A stretch of 64,000 nucleotides of DNA from Marchantia polymorpha subsp. ruderalis (GCA_037833965.1 AP031357.1:15334001-15398000); one strand, 5' to 3'; numbered from the stretch's first letter, positions 11,620-24,965 are shown. A program made the numbers and translations. Notes: a model not told the origin generated them from the sequence alone.

Positions 11620-13873
11620 ATGGCCAATCAGGGAGCCAAGAAGCGCCGCGAGGAGAATCTGAAACACATGAAAAATTTAGCACTGGTTGTGCTATGTTCT
11701 AACGTAAGTGATGTCTCGCTCTTGGACTGGACTCGTCGAGCTGCTTTTCCGTGACTGAAACTTGGAGAACGCTCAAATCTTATCATCTGCGTGTTCCTTG
11801 AATCACTCTCGACGCCTTCTTCACTGTTTTTCTCCATCAACTGTGAGCTGGCAACGTCAGCCCAGTGTTGTTTTGATCGGCAGGAATTCCCTCGACTCTG
11901 AAGAGGATTTCTTCGTCGTACCCGTGGAATTGACACTTATTTGGACTGAAATTGCAGGCAATATACATTTTGGGAAGAATAGTAATTTTCAATTCATCGG
12001 TTACATGGAAGCACTACATTGGGATGATTGCGACGTCCGGAGTGTATCATGTTACCTACAACTGGATCAAGGATTTATCTCTGCCCACCTATGACGACAA
12101 GGGGGAGCTCACGGACGGTGGATTCGATTTGAAGAGCCCTGGTCTTTGCTCGTAAGTTTCCAACAACCTTCAGGTCACGTACGCAGGGTCGTTTTGTTCT
12201 CAGTGTTGGGGAAGTTTGGGTGAACACGAGACTGAAGTTATTGCTTACGGCTTGTGAGACCTCCGTAACCACTGCGCTACGCTGAGGATGCAATCAGTCT
12301 GACGATAATTCAATTTCCCTCCCCAATTCGTGGTAGAACATGTGCGGAGGATATTAACTACGTACAAGCACCTCTACGTCGTAATTGACTGCTTGGTTCA
12401 ATCGACCTGACTTTCAACTGTGTGCTTCAATGTTTTCATCCCTTTGAACAATTTCGAGCCTCATTTTCTTCCCTTTGGATTGGGTTCAACTACTCTGTTG
12501 CATCTGTAGGCTGGGATCGGCAGGCGAATGAACATTATCACTATGTGCAAATGTTAGGTGTCTGTTTTCATCACGCGTGAGTTTTTAAATTAATTGTTTG
12601 ATTCTCCTCGCAGGTATCTTCATGATGTTCTGTACGTCACAGCATTCGTACAATTTGGCTCTATATTTTCAGACAAGTTCTGGTATGCGTTTTTTGTGGT
12701 ATGTACGGTTGTTCATGACATAAGCCTCGATTTCTATGCCGTCCAAAGCACTTCCAGGTTATATTTAAGAGCAAGACAATCAAATGTAGTTCTTGTAGTT
12801 GCTTTCTCGCCAGTGTACATCAAGTACATGTTTACAAAGGAGGTGCTTGCGAAGCAGGAAGTGGAGCTGCTTTGAGAATGCTGATGTGACAAATGGGATT
12901 ATCTGCAGGAATGATCCTGCAGATAAGACAGTGGACATGACACACATTTCGAGTAGAAGTGCCCCTGACATCTTCCTTGGATGTTTTGCAGATTCCTGCT
13001 TTTGCCTTCTACAAACTATGGACGTTGATTTTGTACCCGTACTTCTTCCTGAGTCAGAAGGTTTGTTTCTACTCTGATATCTGAAATTTTCTCGTGGCTT
13101 GACTTTCTGGGAGCATGCTGGTCCGCGCTGCTCCACGTGATTGTGCTTTTGAACTGTACTTGCAAAGGTTTGTGAAACCTCTCTTTGTTTGCTCTGTGAA
13201 AGGCTGCTTCGTTTTTGGTAGGGCTAGGGTCTCTAACTAAAGGTTCGGGGTTAGTCACGAAAGAAAATCACCGTATGGAATCTCAATCAAGATATCACAA
13301 AGTAGCTTAGAGTATATGGCGGACCTTAAGGCTCACCAGTAAACAGTATTTTTGAACGCGGAGGAGTTTATTTTTTTTAAGATGAAAAGGAGATTAGAAC
13401 ATTGACAGGTTTAGTGCACATGAGCCCGGTTATGATTTAATTTGTAGCGGAAGTGCGAGTAGCGGAGATGCATCCTACATATACTTGCAAGACTCTGGAA
13501 GACCATGCAGACTTGATATTCACTTCGATGTACGAGATTTTAAGTTCTCAAGACCATCTCCATCACGATTGTTGAGTGTTTTAGTGTGAAACAGCTAGCG
13601 AATTAAAGATATGGGACACGACTTTCTCGGTTAGGAAATTTTTGTGTAGATCAAGTGGTGATGACGGATCGTGTGCAAACAAGTTCTCCACCTCATTCTT
13701 AATTGTATGTACAGTGTCGAGATAGATTGTGGGACACAGATTTTGATCTACCTCACGCCCGTGGGCTCGTTTGCTTTGTGCAGGAGGAGCCGGAGAACGA
13801 GGTAACGAGGAAAAAAAGAGAAAAGGCTGAGAGAAAGGCCAACAAGCCGAAGTTTGCCAAAGCGAGAAGGTGA
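11620..13873 (+). CDS. TMEM208 / SND2 homologue, ER membrane protein, 5 exons
   Basis: TMEM208 is the counterpart of yeast Snd2, which helps insert proteins into the ER membrane independently of SRP. Exons 11620-11703, 11958-12151, 12614-12698, 12992-13060 and 13784-13873 join in frame to about 173 residues, the usual family length. The order matches the family: a basic N-terminus (NQGAKKRREEN), a first hydrophobic segment (NLALVVLCSNAIYILGRIVI), a second around HYIGMIATSGVYHVTYNW, the family signature GELTDGGFDL, a third hydrophobic part YLHDVLYVTAFVQFGSIF, a fourth with IPAFAFYKLWTLILYPYFF, and a highly charged Lys/Arg tail (RKKREKAERKANKPKF). Introns are GT-AG. Recognition rests on signature and topology. 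Confidence 0.93.
12218..12279 (-). repeat. Possible tRNA-like / SINE-like pol III box pair in TMEM208 intron 2
   Basis: On the minus strand, 12279-12269 reads TAGCGCAGTGG, a good match to a pol III A box, and about 50 bases further 12227-12218 reads GTGTTCACCC, a weak match to a B box. The intervening sequence does not fold into a clear tRNA. It may be a decayed tRNA-derived SINE or chance. No tail or target-site duplication was found. Confidence 0.25.
12899..12926. repeat. Perfect 12-bp hairpin in TMEM208 intron 3
   Basis: Arms 12899-12910 and 12915-12926 are perfect reverse complements (TTATCTGCAGGA) around a four-base loop. It is intronic, and no function is implied. Confidence 0.85.
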
Positions 13874-16800
13874 TAGATCAGTGACTGAATTAGAGAGTGT
13901 TTTTCCTACCGGTTTCTTTACGATAAGTCTTGTCATCGAGCGTTTGTCGATTCAGAAGTGGCGGCTAGGCCTTCTTAGCCCTAGAACCCGCTGTCGTGGG
14001 AGGCCGAAGAGCAGGAGGAGATCCACCGTCGTCACTTCTCGATGAGCTAACTGCTCATCGAGAAGTGACGACGAAAGAGCACTAACGAGGTTCTCTCGAA
14101 ATCCCGAAGCCTAGCTGGGAAAACGGCTCTCTGTCTGATATTAGATATGGGGCTGGAAGTCCGCTCATTCGATTGCCTTGCCTTGCCATACTCACGACGA
14201 TGGATCTTCAAATTCATCTTACAATTTATGAGAAAGGAAACGTGAATCACCTTTTTTGTTAGTGACCTCACAAATAGATTCGAATTCTCCGTGTGAGCAA
14301 GTTCAAAAGTTCAGATTAACTCTTTCCGGAGATGTATCTCCATCGTGAACGCCCGTCATGTGCGATTTAAAAGTGATTGAATCGTGTGTGATGGGTTGTT
14401 TACTCATCCGTGAAAGCGTTCCTCACATTTGGACGTGTAGAATAGAGTCACCAAGCCATGTGGAAAGCTCATCTTGGTGTCTTGCTCTGTGCTCCTGTCA
14501 GCTCGGAATGGAAAGCAGTGGAGAGTGCTTTAGATGTTTGAAGAACTACGGCAGAAATTATCATAAAAATATGAATGCGAAGGTTGAAAGTACAACAGTT
14601 CATGCGTGTTGACATATAATTTTGTGGTCATTCTAATCTATGCTGTGAATGCAATTCTGGGATCTATATGCAATGAAAGTGATCTACTAGTATCATGAAC
14701 CATGCCAATTTTTCTTTCTTGTGGAATAATGCCTTTTCCTGATTAAGGGTGGAAAGCATCACGCAATGTAATAGGGACTTGGGACGTTGTAGCCGATTAC
14801 ACACCAGTTAAAGTTTCTGCAGGAAACGAACAAATATACTTATCACGAGTAATTCAATCTCTGAAAGTTTGTGGTGTTTTTAATTAGTTCCACCTGATAT
14901 TTTACCCAGAGATCCGTCGATTTTTTTTCTGTCACAAAGATGTGAACTTTTCCTTATTTATTATTCTTTATGTAGTTTATCTTTTTTATTATTCTTCTGT
15001 ATTTTATTCATACTTCCAGGCAAATATTTATATATTTTCTCATTGTTATAAACTTAGAAGAGTGAGAAATGCTTAGTGGCACTAAGTCGGAGGGTTGAGA
15101 CCTGCAATCAACAAAAGGATATTGACGTCTTTGGAAGTGGTGAAAAGCGATAGGGGAATGTTTCAGTAGTTCTTAGTGTTGCAAGTATCTCGTTCTCATC
15201 CAGTGGGTGCGGATCAATGAAATAGTATAATGTATATTGAAGGCGATAGCTTTCTTTCTAAAGAGGTCCAATCTCGTAACGCGTGCAGATATTATCTTTT
15301 GACCCCATCAGTTGCATATGAGCAATCAGCAACATGGGATTATGAGCATAAATCATGAAGGCTAACTATATGATCAATATGAGCAATGCAATTAAGGATA
15401 AGAATACACTGTTCTCAACTCTCATCCATCGAAGCTCGTGAAATCTGTTGTGTGGAGTAAAACCTACTATGTGTTCTAGCAATGATATTGGGTATCCTTT
15501 TGGTGATTGCCAAAATATACCAACAGAGGCGAACATGTAACTCGAGTAGACTTGAGAGTAATATGGACGCCAAACCTGTGGTCAATCATTTACATCATGC
15601 CGCACTACAAACATTCAATATTTTTGTTGAGGTTGCTTGAGGAATATCAATAGCGTCAATAGAAAGATGAGAGACTTAAAAGAACAATATCTTCAGGTAC
15701 TACACAAATTTTAAATTGTTATGGATTATACATGATTTTTTTCTATGCAATTTGAAATTTAAATAAATATCCTAGGTCACTGCACAATCTGATATAAGTG
15801 ATAAAGATGAAGCCTGTGTTTATGGTTAAAAGGACTTTATAAAATTGTAACATTTATATATAAGGGTTTTATTAAATTTACAATCAAGTTTTATATTGAT
15901 CCATAAGGCCAGTATATTTCTAAATATTTTGATCAAACTTTATATTCTAACGATGAAATATTACTGAATTTTTTTTAATGCAGATTTTTTTAATTTAAAA
16001 TTAAGGAGATATCATTATTATTATTATTATTATATTTTCATCAAATTGACGCAATTTTATACAAGTATAAATCACACAATTAGCAATTTGCAAAAAGTTT
16101 AGCTAAAAACTTTCCATTTTATCCCAAATTTTGGAATCTTTTGGTTTATTGACATTTCAATGCATTTTATTATCGACACAAATTTCATCAGAACGTTCTT
16201 ACATGCTAGTAAAATATGGACTTTTTCTATTTTTATTCTTACATGTTTTTCCTCGCGGAGGAATATTATGCCATCACACAATCACCCAGATATTGTCCAG
16301 ATGTTTTATCATTGCATAATCTATCATCTTTCAACCCACCAAGATACGATGCACTCGGATTGCAATGCCCCCCTTGATAGACTTTGATTGGCCCTTGATA
16401 GACAAAACCCCCCAAAACACAGGCTACAACGTACATCGTGCTGTGCTTTCTACAGAGCTACTTAACGTAAAAGGCGTCGATTTGAAAATTTGATGGGAAC
16501 TTTTGCAACTTGAAAATATCTAATTGCAGAAGAGATTACTTCTGTCCCCACCTGACTAACACTTTGTTACCCTTCCCCGACGAGTTCTTTCCTTGTGTAG
16601 AACTAAGTTCTAGTGGAACTTGATAAGTGGATCCACCGGTGAGTCTTGCTTTGATTGTTCCGTTTGAAGTTGCTTTTGGAACTTTTCGACGTAAAACATA
16701 TTGGACTGTGTTAGGTTGTTTGATTTACATTTTTGATGTCTTTGTATAGGATCCGATGACCTAATGATAAGAGTGGAACCATGAACCTGATAAGATGTGT

Positions 16801-17302
16801 CTAAGCTGATGATTAGAGGTTCAAGATGTAGAGAGAAGATTGGACGGAAACCGCGTAGTCATCGAAAGACGACTCTCCTTCAATTGATATACATGGGATC
16901 TAATTCTAAACATGAAAAATTTGAAGTTCTTTCTTCACAAAAATACATTCATTAATAAACAGATACATAGATGACTTTGTCCAGTTCCCAAGAAAATCGT
17001 TCTTAATTATTTAAGCAACCATGACTACAGAACCTCGGCAAATTACATCATGGAAGATGGAACACACTGGAAGTCTTCAAAATTTGCCCAGCTATCACAA
17101 GGATAGGGTGTCACTAAGAAAACGAATCTCATAGTAAAGTACATGTCCCGAATTGTCTACGTTCGATATCTGTAGGGAATGAAGTAAAACCAGCTACATA
17201 ACTGCTGTCCTAGTCTACTGTCTGGCGCATTCTGTGTCTGTACCGCATCGAAGGGCAGCTACGAAGTAAAAAATTTACAGAAGAAAGAACGGTAAATAAC
17301 GC
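13874..17302. other. Intergenic region between the TMEM208 and SBDS genes
   Basis: Apart from the hairpin at 14027-14073, I see no gene. From about 14.8 to 16.3 kb it is strongly AT-rich with short trinucleotide ATT runs near 16013-16035. Short frames at 14358-14612 and 16099-16387 have no recognisable features. TMEM208 and SBDS converge here, so both 3' untranslated regions lie in this stretch. Confidence 0.5.
14027..14073. repeat. Perfect 20-bp inverted repeat with 7-base loop, 3' of TMEM208
   Basis: Arms 14027-14046 and 14054-14073 are exact reverse complements (CGTCGTCACTTCTCGATGAG) separated by ctaactg. It begins about 150 bases after the TMEM208 stop codon, so it may be transcribed as part of its 3' untranslated region. 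It could be an RNA stem, a cruciform-forming site, or the remnant of a foldback duplication. The stem is shorter than usual for a plant microRNA precursor. Confidence 0.9.
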
Positions 17303-19669
17303 TTAGCGAGAGTATTCATTTAGATCACTTACTACTTCGATAATATCAGTATCAGCAAGACATTCTTCTGGTGATAGAGGTGGCAACTTCATTGTCTTCC
17401 TCTTCAAATTGTGCTTGTGCCAATCGCTTTTGAAGTGCTCGCGATACTGCTTGGCATCGCCTACTTCGGCGTTACATGTATTGCATTTTTGCTGTTTGAT
17501 TACAGCTACATTATTCGCGCTTTTACTATCCATCCCAGTTCCATCCACAGATTTTGTTCTAGATGCAGTGCCTACTCCTCCAAAGACAGCTCCGTCAAGT
17601 GAAAATGATTCGCTGAACTTCGTAACTACAGAAGCCTCACCAGCATCCTCTGCACCAATTTTAGATGGTGTGCTCGAAGGGATATCTTCGGCATCAATAA
17701 GTTCGTCAACTGTCCCATCCCCTTCCTTCTGGACAGCCATAGAGGCAACCTCAAGCCGCCCATCGTAATCTCGAACCACTAGATCACACTCACGGAAGTG
17801 ACCCGGTTCTATTTGACACACCTGAAAGACAACGACTGTGCAATCAGATACTCCTCAATTATGAAGCCATGGAAGTACAAAGCGCTGAAATATCGATTCT
17901 GATTCCAACTTTACATCACACTTTAAAAGCTGTTGAGCAGATCCATATCGATATGATGTAAATGCTGAAGAAAAAGGTTCTACTTATGATGGTAAAACGT
18001 ACCACAGTGAACAATTTGTTGGCTTCCTCTTCACTTTCGATAGTTGAACTCCAAGCCTCTAGCCTTTCAAGCAAAGACGCCTTTTTATTCACAGCTACTA
18101 CCAGCTTCAATCTCATACGTGCCCTCGTGATAGGAAACTGCTTCGTTAGCTCTCTAATGATTTCTAAGGCCTGCACAAGTTTCCGGAGAACTTCGATATT
18201 CAACATTTGAAACAAAGCGACTCTGAAAACAAGGGAACATGCCGTATCCAAGTAGAGAGCAACACACCTGTTGCTTGGAGCTCTTGTGAGGATCAACAGC
18301 GACATGAACATCCCGCATCAAGCGTTCAATCATACTGATTGTGTAAGGCCGTTCTGTCTCAGGATTTACTGTTTTGTGCATCACAATCGTCGCAATATCT
18401 CGAAACTGGCTTGAGAGTTGGGATTCCCTCTCTTTGTCTGCAACTTGCAACTCGCCCTTCTCCAGGATCTGCTTTTCACACAAAGCAGAGCTAACCCTTA
18501 TATAAGACTACGTCTGAGCAACTCTAAAGACTATTCCACGCACGTGACTATTTCTTTTCATCGGAATCAGAAACTCAATCATCATCTGAGTGTATTTGGA
18601 TGTCAACTTAGCAACCTCTCAAAAGTGGAAACATACCACAACTACAGTAATCACAAAAGTCAATGTCAGGTGCTATCTATGGTCTAGAACACGATAGCAA
18701 AAATATATTCCTTTAATAGCTTTCACAGCAATCGAGCACATGCACTACCTCATTTTACTACACAAAGCTGCAGCTCGTAATCACTTTCTCTCGCAATTTC
18801 CATCCTTTGTTGAACTTATACTTCTCAAAGTTTTCAGAGTTGACGGGTTGTAATGCAGGAGTAATAAGGTGACAAATTTACCTCCAGGCAAATCTTTTCA
18901 TGATCATCGGTACCAAAGGCTTGAATGAGCTCCTTAGATTTGGCAAGGACTCCTTTCGAAACATTCAAAAAAACTGTGTGTGTCTGCAAAACTTCATCAA
19001 TATCCTTCTCCCTGCAAAAATAACAAATACAGCAATCAATAGGTGCAAACTGGGTTAATAAATTTGTGAAAAAAAATTTCCCCTGATTACGGGACACTTT
19101 AACATTCGATCGAAGAGAGTTCAAACATTTCGTCTTCAAATCTATGACGTTATTGTCCAACCCTACGAGAGAAGATGAGACTTGAGAACGTTCATGATAC
19201 TGACTAATTTCAGCCGTTTCCCGGATGGGAAGATAAGATGACAGAGCCTTCGGTAAACGCTCCGTACAAAATCAAAAATACGAGCGACAAGTAAGATTGA
19301 TGGAGTTTGAAATTTACGAATCCATCCAAGTATTGAAATTCTGAAGGTAGATGCGACACAAGTTGGAATCCTAATCCAACTGTCGCTAATAAAATGAAAA
19401 TAATAATTGAAGAACTAAGAATGTAGAGTACGCAGGTCCAAATTGGACATAGCGCAGCTAGCGGGACATTCTTGTACGTCTGTCAATTTGTAGATCCCAT
19501 CTAAAGGCCTGGACAGGAAATCTGCGAAAACGTACACTCGTGAACGCCACGAGAGCACTTTGTTTTTGAAGCAGGCGATTTCAAAACGATGGCCATGTTT
19601 CTTCAACCGCACGACAGCCACATTCGTCAGCCGCTTTTGCCCCACGGGCTGCACAATACTCCTCGACAT
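17303..19669 (-). CDS. SBDS: SBDS ribosome maturation factor with C-terminal C2H2 zinc finger, 5 exons
   Basis: SBDS works with the GTPase EFL1 to release eIF6 from the pre-60S subunit. Exons on the minus strand: 19669-19536, 19011-18882, 18468-18268, 18170-18003 and 17821-17303, giving about 383 residues. The N-terminal FYSH domain contains [20 protein letters not shown] and [19 protein letters not shown]. The middle domain has [22 protein letters not shown] and [10 protein letters not shown]. The third, ferredoxin-like domain ends near [10 protein letters not shown]. After an acidic linker the protein has [18 protein letters not shown] then [12 protein letters not shown], a C-x2-C-x12-H-x5-H finger that is known in plant SBDS and absent in animals. 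Introns are GT-AG. The donor of exon 4 could lie three bases earlier, which would remove one Val. Confidence 0.96.
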
Positions 19670-19959
19670 TTCTCGAGCGATCCGCCGCTTCGCTTGGCTT
19701 CACACCTGACTCTCGATTCTCGAGCTCAATCGCTATACTGCTGCGAAATGTTCAGCTGCTCCCTTGGGTCGCCTACACCAACTTCCGCTTCGCTTCGCTT
19801 ACGAGGTCGCGCATGAAATGCCACGCCACGTTGCTACCTTGGCATCGAGCACGCCCTCCTTCTCTCCGCGCCGTGACCTATACAAGCTGTTGCTTCCTGA
19901 ACAGCGCATAGCATAGCATAGCATAGATATGCAAGATATTTTTGCAAAGCATGAAATAG

Positions 19960-20181
19960 AGAACAAATCTGGAATTTCCAGATTTGCTATTTGATCACGA
20001 CGGGCCTGGCTGGCTTCCTCCAAGGAAAAAAGCTTATGGATTTGTTGATTTATTTCGTTCTTTAAATATTGACCTTTATAAGATAAATATTTGTCCTGAT
20101 GATTCGTTTTATATTATTTATGAGCTTACTAAAGGAAGTGGGAATAATTCTAAGAGATGGTATAGCTTCCTCTGCTCATAA
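19960..20181 (+). pseudogene. Orphan AT-rich open frame, possibly a foreign or organelle-derived fragment
   Basis: A stop-free frame of about 73 codons with no ATG start. From about 20035 the codons are strongly T- or A-ending (Phe, Ile, Tyr, Asp, Asn) and the predicted chain looks protein-like (for example YGFVDLFRSLNIDLYKINIC and IIYELTKGSGNNSKRWYSF). That codon use differs from the neighbouring SBDS exons. It could be a piece of mitochondrial DNA, a viral or mobile-element gene, or chance in AT-rich DNA. I do not recognise the family. Confidence 0.25.
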
Positions 20182-22721
20182 CTTGTTCCATTGGTGCTTG
20201 GAATCTTGAAGAAGAATCGACACTGGGTTTTGGCGGAGTTCCGCGTGCTGGTTGGAGACGCTTCTCATAACAATAATAATAATGCACGAACACCTCCCAT
20301 ATTCCAAATCCTCGTCCAATGCTGACCATGGTAATCAGGGTTGGCCCGAATGCTGTGCAAGGTTCTTCAACATACGGTACATGAAATTCTCAACCTAATC
20401 ATGGATCTATAGGGCATGAAATTTTTTTGAAGAAGTAAAAAAATTTAAGTGGGACCGCCGTCTCAACTAACATCTTAATTCATACTGCTCAGATGAAATT
20501 TTTGCAAAGGGAAAAATTGCATACATGGGCCAAAAAACTATGATGGCGAAAAACACCACCAAAAGATTGATCACATGGACCAAAAGAACCAAGTTCCATC
20601 TGTGTGAAGATAACGAAGACATCACGATTTTGGTTATCTTATTCTCGATATCGAAAGCCGTAATTAGGGATCACTGACCCAATAAGATAACAAAAAGCAT
20701 AATAAGATACCAGAAGTCTTCTGAGGAATAAAACAATCATGTCTCATGGGCTCGCTCCCGATTGCACAAAGAATAAGAATTTGACATCGTTTAAAAATCT
20801 TTCAAAGTGATTGCTCCCATAAACTCTCATTTTTAAGTGATATTAAGTACAATCGTATGAAGAAAATTATTTATATCCTTACTATATATTCCTTCTAAAC
20901 GTATATGTGCATCTTATACTAATGCGGTATACACCTCCCATGCAAAATAACATATACTTTTGCTTTCCTAAAGTTTTGGAAACTCAAAAAAGGAAAGTTA
21001 GTGCTTACATGGAGTACATTAGTTCAAGACCATACATAGGTCTTCTATTCAATAAATAGTCTCATATATACAGTTGGTGATCACTACATATGTGAGAAGA
21101 CCTTAACACTTCCTAGTCATTTGAGCATGAAATGAAGGTCCATGTAGATTCAAATAGCTAAGCTCTTCTCAAATTCAATGTTTGTACCAGTTTGATGTTA
21201 GGTACTAAGAAACCGATATCAATACTATCTTCGTATTACATGTTTTGTTTACCCTTTTGATACATTTAAAAAGTTTAGATGACATCACGGTATTACCATT
21301 TATATCGCACCGAAAGTCCAACGTACCAAGTGAATAATATCATGAAATTAGTTTCTACAATTTCAGGTCAATAAATAAGAAGTATAAATCGAAAAAACTA
21401 GGGTTATTATTCAAATATCTCAATCCCTGCAGAAATGTGAGATAAAAGAATCGTATCCTTCTGATTCAAGTAAGAGATTCCTTCTAGACTTTAATCAATA
21501 AACTATTGCGTCAATAACAAAATAGATATGTAGATTACTTTAGTATCATCGGTCAGCATGTCTTCATTCGTCAATCTTTTTTTATATAATTTAGCATAAA
21601 AAATACAATCTTAGAACATATAAATAAAAACAATATCTCAATCTATGAATTTATATTCTAAGACTAAAAAATCAATACCAGAGTTTTATAGGAAAAAAAT
21701 TTTCCAATATGATCAATTGAACAGGTATATTTGAAATTTTTCTTTTTTATTTGATAAGTAACTCAACGTTTTCAGATATATCCATTCAAATGAAGTCTCT
21801 TTAATCATTATTTTTTATTTCTTTTAAGAAGATTTCTCATTTCATTTTTTGTTATCATTGTAAGCTGATATTATTATATTTATTATTGATTTTTTTTAAA
21901 TTTAATTTTTTTATTCCTCAGTGATTTTACGTAATTATAATCATTTTTTATGATAAAATACATATCATTTTAATTATGCGATTGTAAAATCTGTAACAAT
22001 TTTGAAAAGATGAGAAACTAGGTCACATGATTTTACTTCTATTTTGATATCAGTTCTGGCAATTCAAAAAATCTGTATTTATATATGTATATAAACTACA
22101 TATGTATATGAGATTGCGCCACATATAATAAATAAATCGAAGAATAATTCAAAAAATTTACCTTAATTATTTAGAATTTATATACGTAGTAACAAGTTAG
22201 AAAATAAAAGAAAATTTGATGACTTGAAAGTTGTGGCACTAAGTTCATGCGGCCAAGCAAAATGAATATGTAAAATATATGTTCTAGATAATCCACCATC
22301 ACATTTCTAGTCAGAATTAGATGCTCTACAATGAATGAGAAAATCGACGAGCAAACAACATCCTTGGATTGCTTCAAGAGAAGATTCTTAATGTTGTGTA
22401 ATTATTTTTCTCTATCAAATATTCTTATATGGATATGAAAAAAACCGTGAATGAACTTATGAAATGATGATATAAAATACAGCTCGTGAAATGGAAGGAT
22501 GATTTGATACAATTCAATTCGAAATTACAAAGCCGACAAAGGTCTTGCGTTATTGCAAAGGCCAATTGTAAATAACTGAGTGAGAAGATATTAGTCAGAG
22601 AAACCTGGCGTGTTCGCAGTCCAGGTAATCAAATCCTTAGCCCAAGGCAAGGGACCTGGAGTGAGATTTCAAGGTTATGGTTGTTCCACTTGATGATCGA
22701 AGTCAATTGTACACTAATCAG

Positions 22722-22957
22722 CAGATCCCAACTTTGGGTGACCATGCCCATGGGTTTTGGGTGATATTATTTTCCCATGGGTGGTCACAAGTAATGCTCT
22801 TGGCATCGTTTGTCAAGATCCAACCAAGAATTGGTGCAACCGGTTAATACAAATAGCATGGGTGGGCATATGTAATGCTATGGGTTGGGTTAGGTCGCTG
22901 CTGAAGGTTATGGTCTTGTCTGGGTGCAAATTTGAAATAAAATGTTGGCCTCTCTGC
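22722..22957. repeat. Dispersed repeat, copy A (CCCATGGG-rich)
   Basis: This stretch aligns by eye with 33954-34108. Shared blocks in the same order are CCCA-CTTTGGGTG, GCCCATGGGTTTTGGGTGA, CCATGGGTGG, GGTGGGCATA, then TCGCTGCTGA and AAATGTTGGCCTCT. Copy A carries roughly 65 extra bases in the middle, including a second GGTGGGCAT block. It encodes nothing obvious. It is probably part of a non-autonomous transposable element. Confidence 0.75.
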
Positions 22958-24965
22958 TAATCTTCGTTGCGGGATCGATGTTAACAATTTGCAGGGGTTC
23001 AAGGGTGCCGACATTGGGTTACATTTCATATGTAAGGGGAGCGGGATTTACAAATAAATAACAGCACATTCAGGGGGAATGAGCTACTGATTTTACGTGT
23101 CATTGGGGTTGAACCCAAGTATGGTTGTAGAGTTATGGACGCAGGTGATTCTGAACAGCAATATCTGATGACGCGACGTCATCGCATCACACAGCTTAGA
23201 AAATCAAGAGCAGAGGATCATTCAAGGCCATAGTAACTCATTTTCACGATTCGAAGAAACCTAGGTACTCTATGAAACCATTACATGTAAGTGACCACTG
23301 AAGTTAAGCAAAACTGAAGAACTGAAGACCACTGTGGTTTTACAGTAGTCCAGCGAGATGTCAAATAAGGCTCGCACCGTTTGTCCTGTCTCTTATTGTG
23401 TACTTCATCACCACTACCTGAAGTGCGTGCATACCAAAAAGAGCTTTTCATCAGATAGAAACAAGTCACAAGTCACATCTCACAGAGATTGCCCATTGCT
23501 AACGTTGAAATTCGTCAAGCAGTGAATATCAATCTTCGAACTCTCTCAAATGCTGAATATCCAAGGCTGAAATGACTACAGTATATAACGAGGAAAACTA
23601 GGGCTTGTACTGAGTGCACCTCTGTGTTCACAGATTTGTATTGTATCTGCTGCATATGGAACGCCAGATGCAGAACAGATGCCGTTCGTATGTCAAGTTC
23701 ACAAGGATGAAGAGTGTTCGCAGTCTGGTTCCTCTTTGTGCTATTTCAGGCCTGGATGGTGAGTCGATAGGAACCAGAAGGGTAACGATGGAGAACTAGC
23801 GACATTTTGGGACACTTGTGAGTACATATTAACCTCCCGGTTAAGTACGCACAATTTTACTCAATAAATGAGGTATCAAGATTTATTTATTTCAAAATAT
23901 CATAAATAATCATTTTATGCAAGTTTTGAAGATTTTTATGTTTGGAAACCAATTGTTGGTTCATGTTTCCTCGTCTGGCATTACGAGGTATATTTCGGTA
24001 GTGGTACAACTAGGCGGTATGGATCATATTGTATACGTTTTCAGATAATATGGGCAATAAACACAGACCGTCTAGAGCTTTCACTAATACAAGATGACTT
24101 CAGCTCCCTCTTCGATAAGCATCACCTTTTGCAACCCTACGCATGTCAATCCAAATGAAAATCATTTCTTTGAACTCAATGAATCAACCAACAAGATAGA
24201 AAGATACTCTCTTTAGGTTCAGATATTAAGTCAAATCTTTTCAAAATTTGCTCGAGCTTGTTTAACACATTTCTCACATGTGCCTCACTAATGTCTTACT
24301 CTCGAACTAGAGCCCTTTTATTGGAAGAATCACATCGCTAAAAATCATTAAATAATAAAGTTATGGTTTCTTTTATATGGAAATTGATTAGGTTAATTTT
24401 GTGTCATAATAAATTTGAAGACATGCTAGGTAATGTGCGTATCAATGCTGTTACAATTTGAAGTAAGAAAAAGATTTAAAAGTTATATATGAAACTCTCA
24501 TAAATTAAATAATTATTGTTGGCACGTTTGTCCTATGCCTCGTCTTAAAGAGAGGAGAACTTGGATTACTATTCGCTCTCCGGAACTAATATTGGATTCT
24601 TAATAGATTCCAGGACGAAATTTTAGCGAAGTTAATTTAGTTCAGGGTTCTGATTCGCCTAAGTACGCACCATCCTCCCATATCAAGTTGCCTACTTAGT
24701 CGGGAGACTACTGTACTCTTGCTTAGAGTGACGAAGAGTTGTTCACAACATCAGATCAGCAATTGACTTCTGGTCAAGGTAATTAGTTCAGTACTTTAAA
24801 ACTCGGCGTTGTGAGGCATATGTGACTCTTCTTCAAGGCAAATGCGAAATCAGGACATCAGAATACCAAAACAAGAATTTGGCTCGTAGAGCGCCGAGGT
24901 CTCTCCAGTAGGGAGCAATGGTGGCACAGGAGGCCACCCCGCGCTGCTTGCTTCTTCATCGCCAT

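Larger units (their letters stand above)
19670..24965. other. Long gene-poor region upstream of SBDS
   Basis: The first 250 bases are the SBDS promoter and leader, with a small CATAG pentamer run at about 19907-19926. Beyond 20.3 kb the DNA is AT-rich, especially 21.5-22.5 kb, and no protein family, RNA gene or transposon terminus could be recognised. An orphan AT-rich frame at 19960-20181 and a dispersed repeat copy at 22722-22957 are listed separately. Confidence 0.5.

Noticed and set aside
23090-23130. B-box-like GGTTCAACCCC on the minus strand
   Set aside because: No tRNA fold and no A box upstream on that strand.
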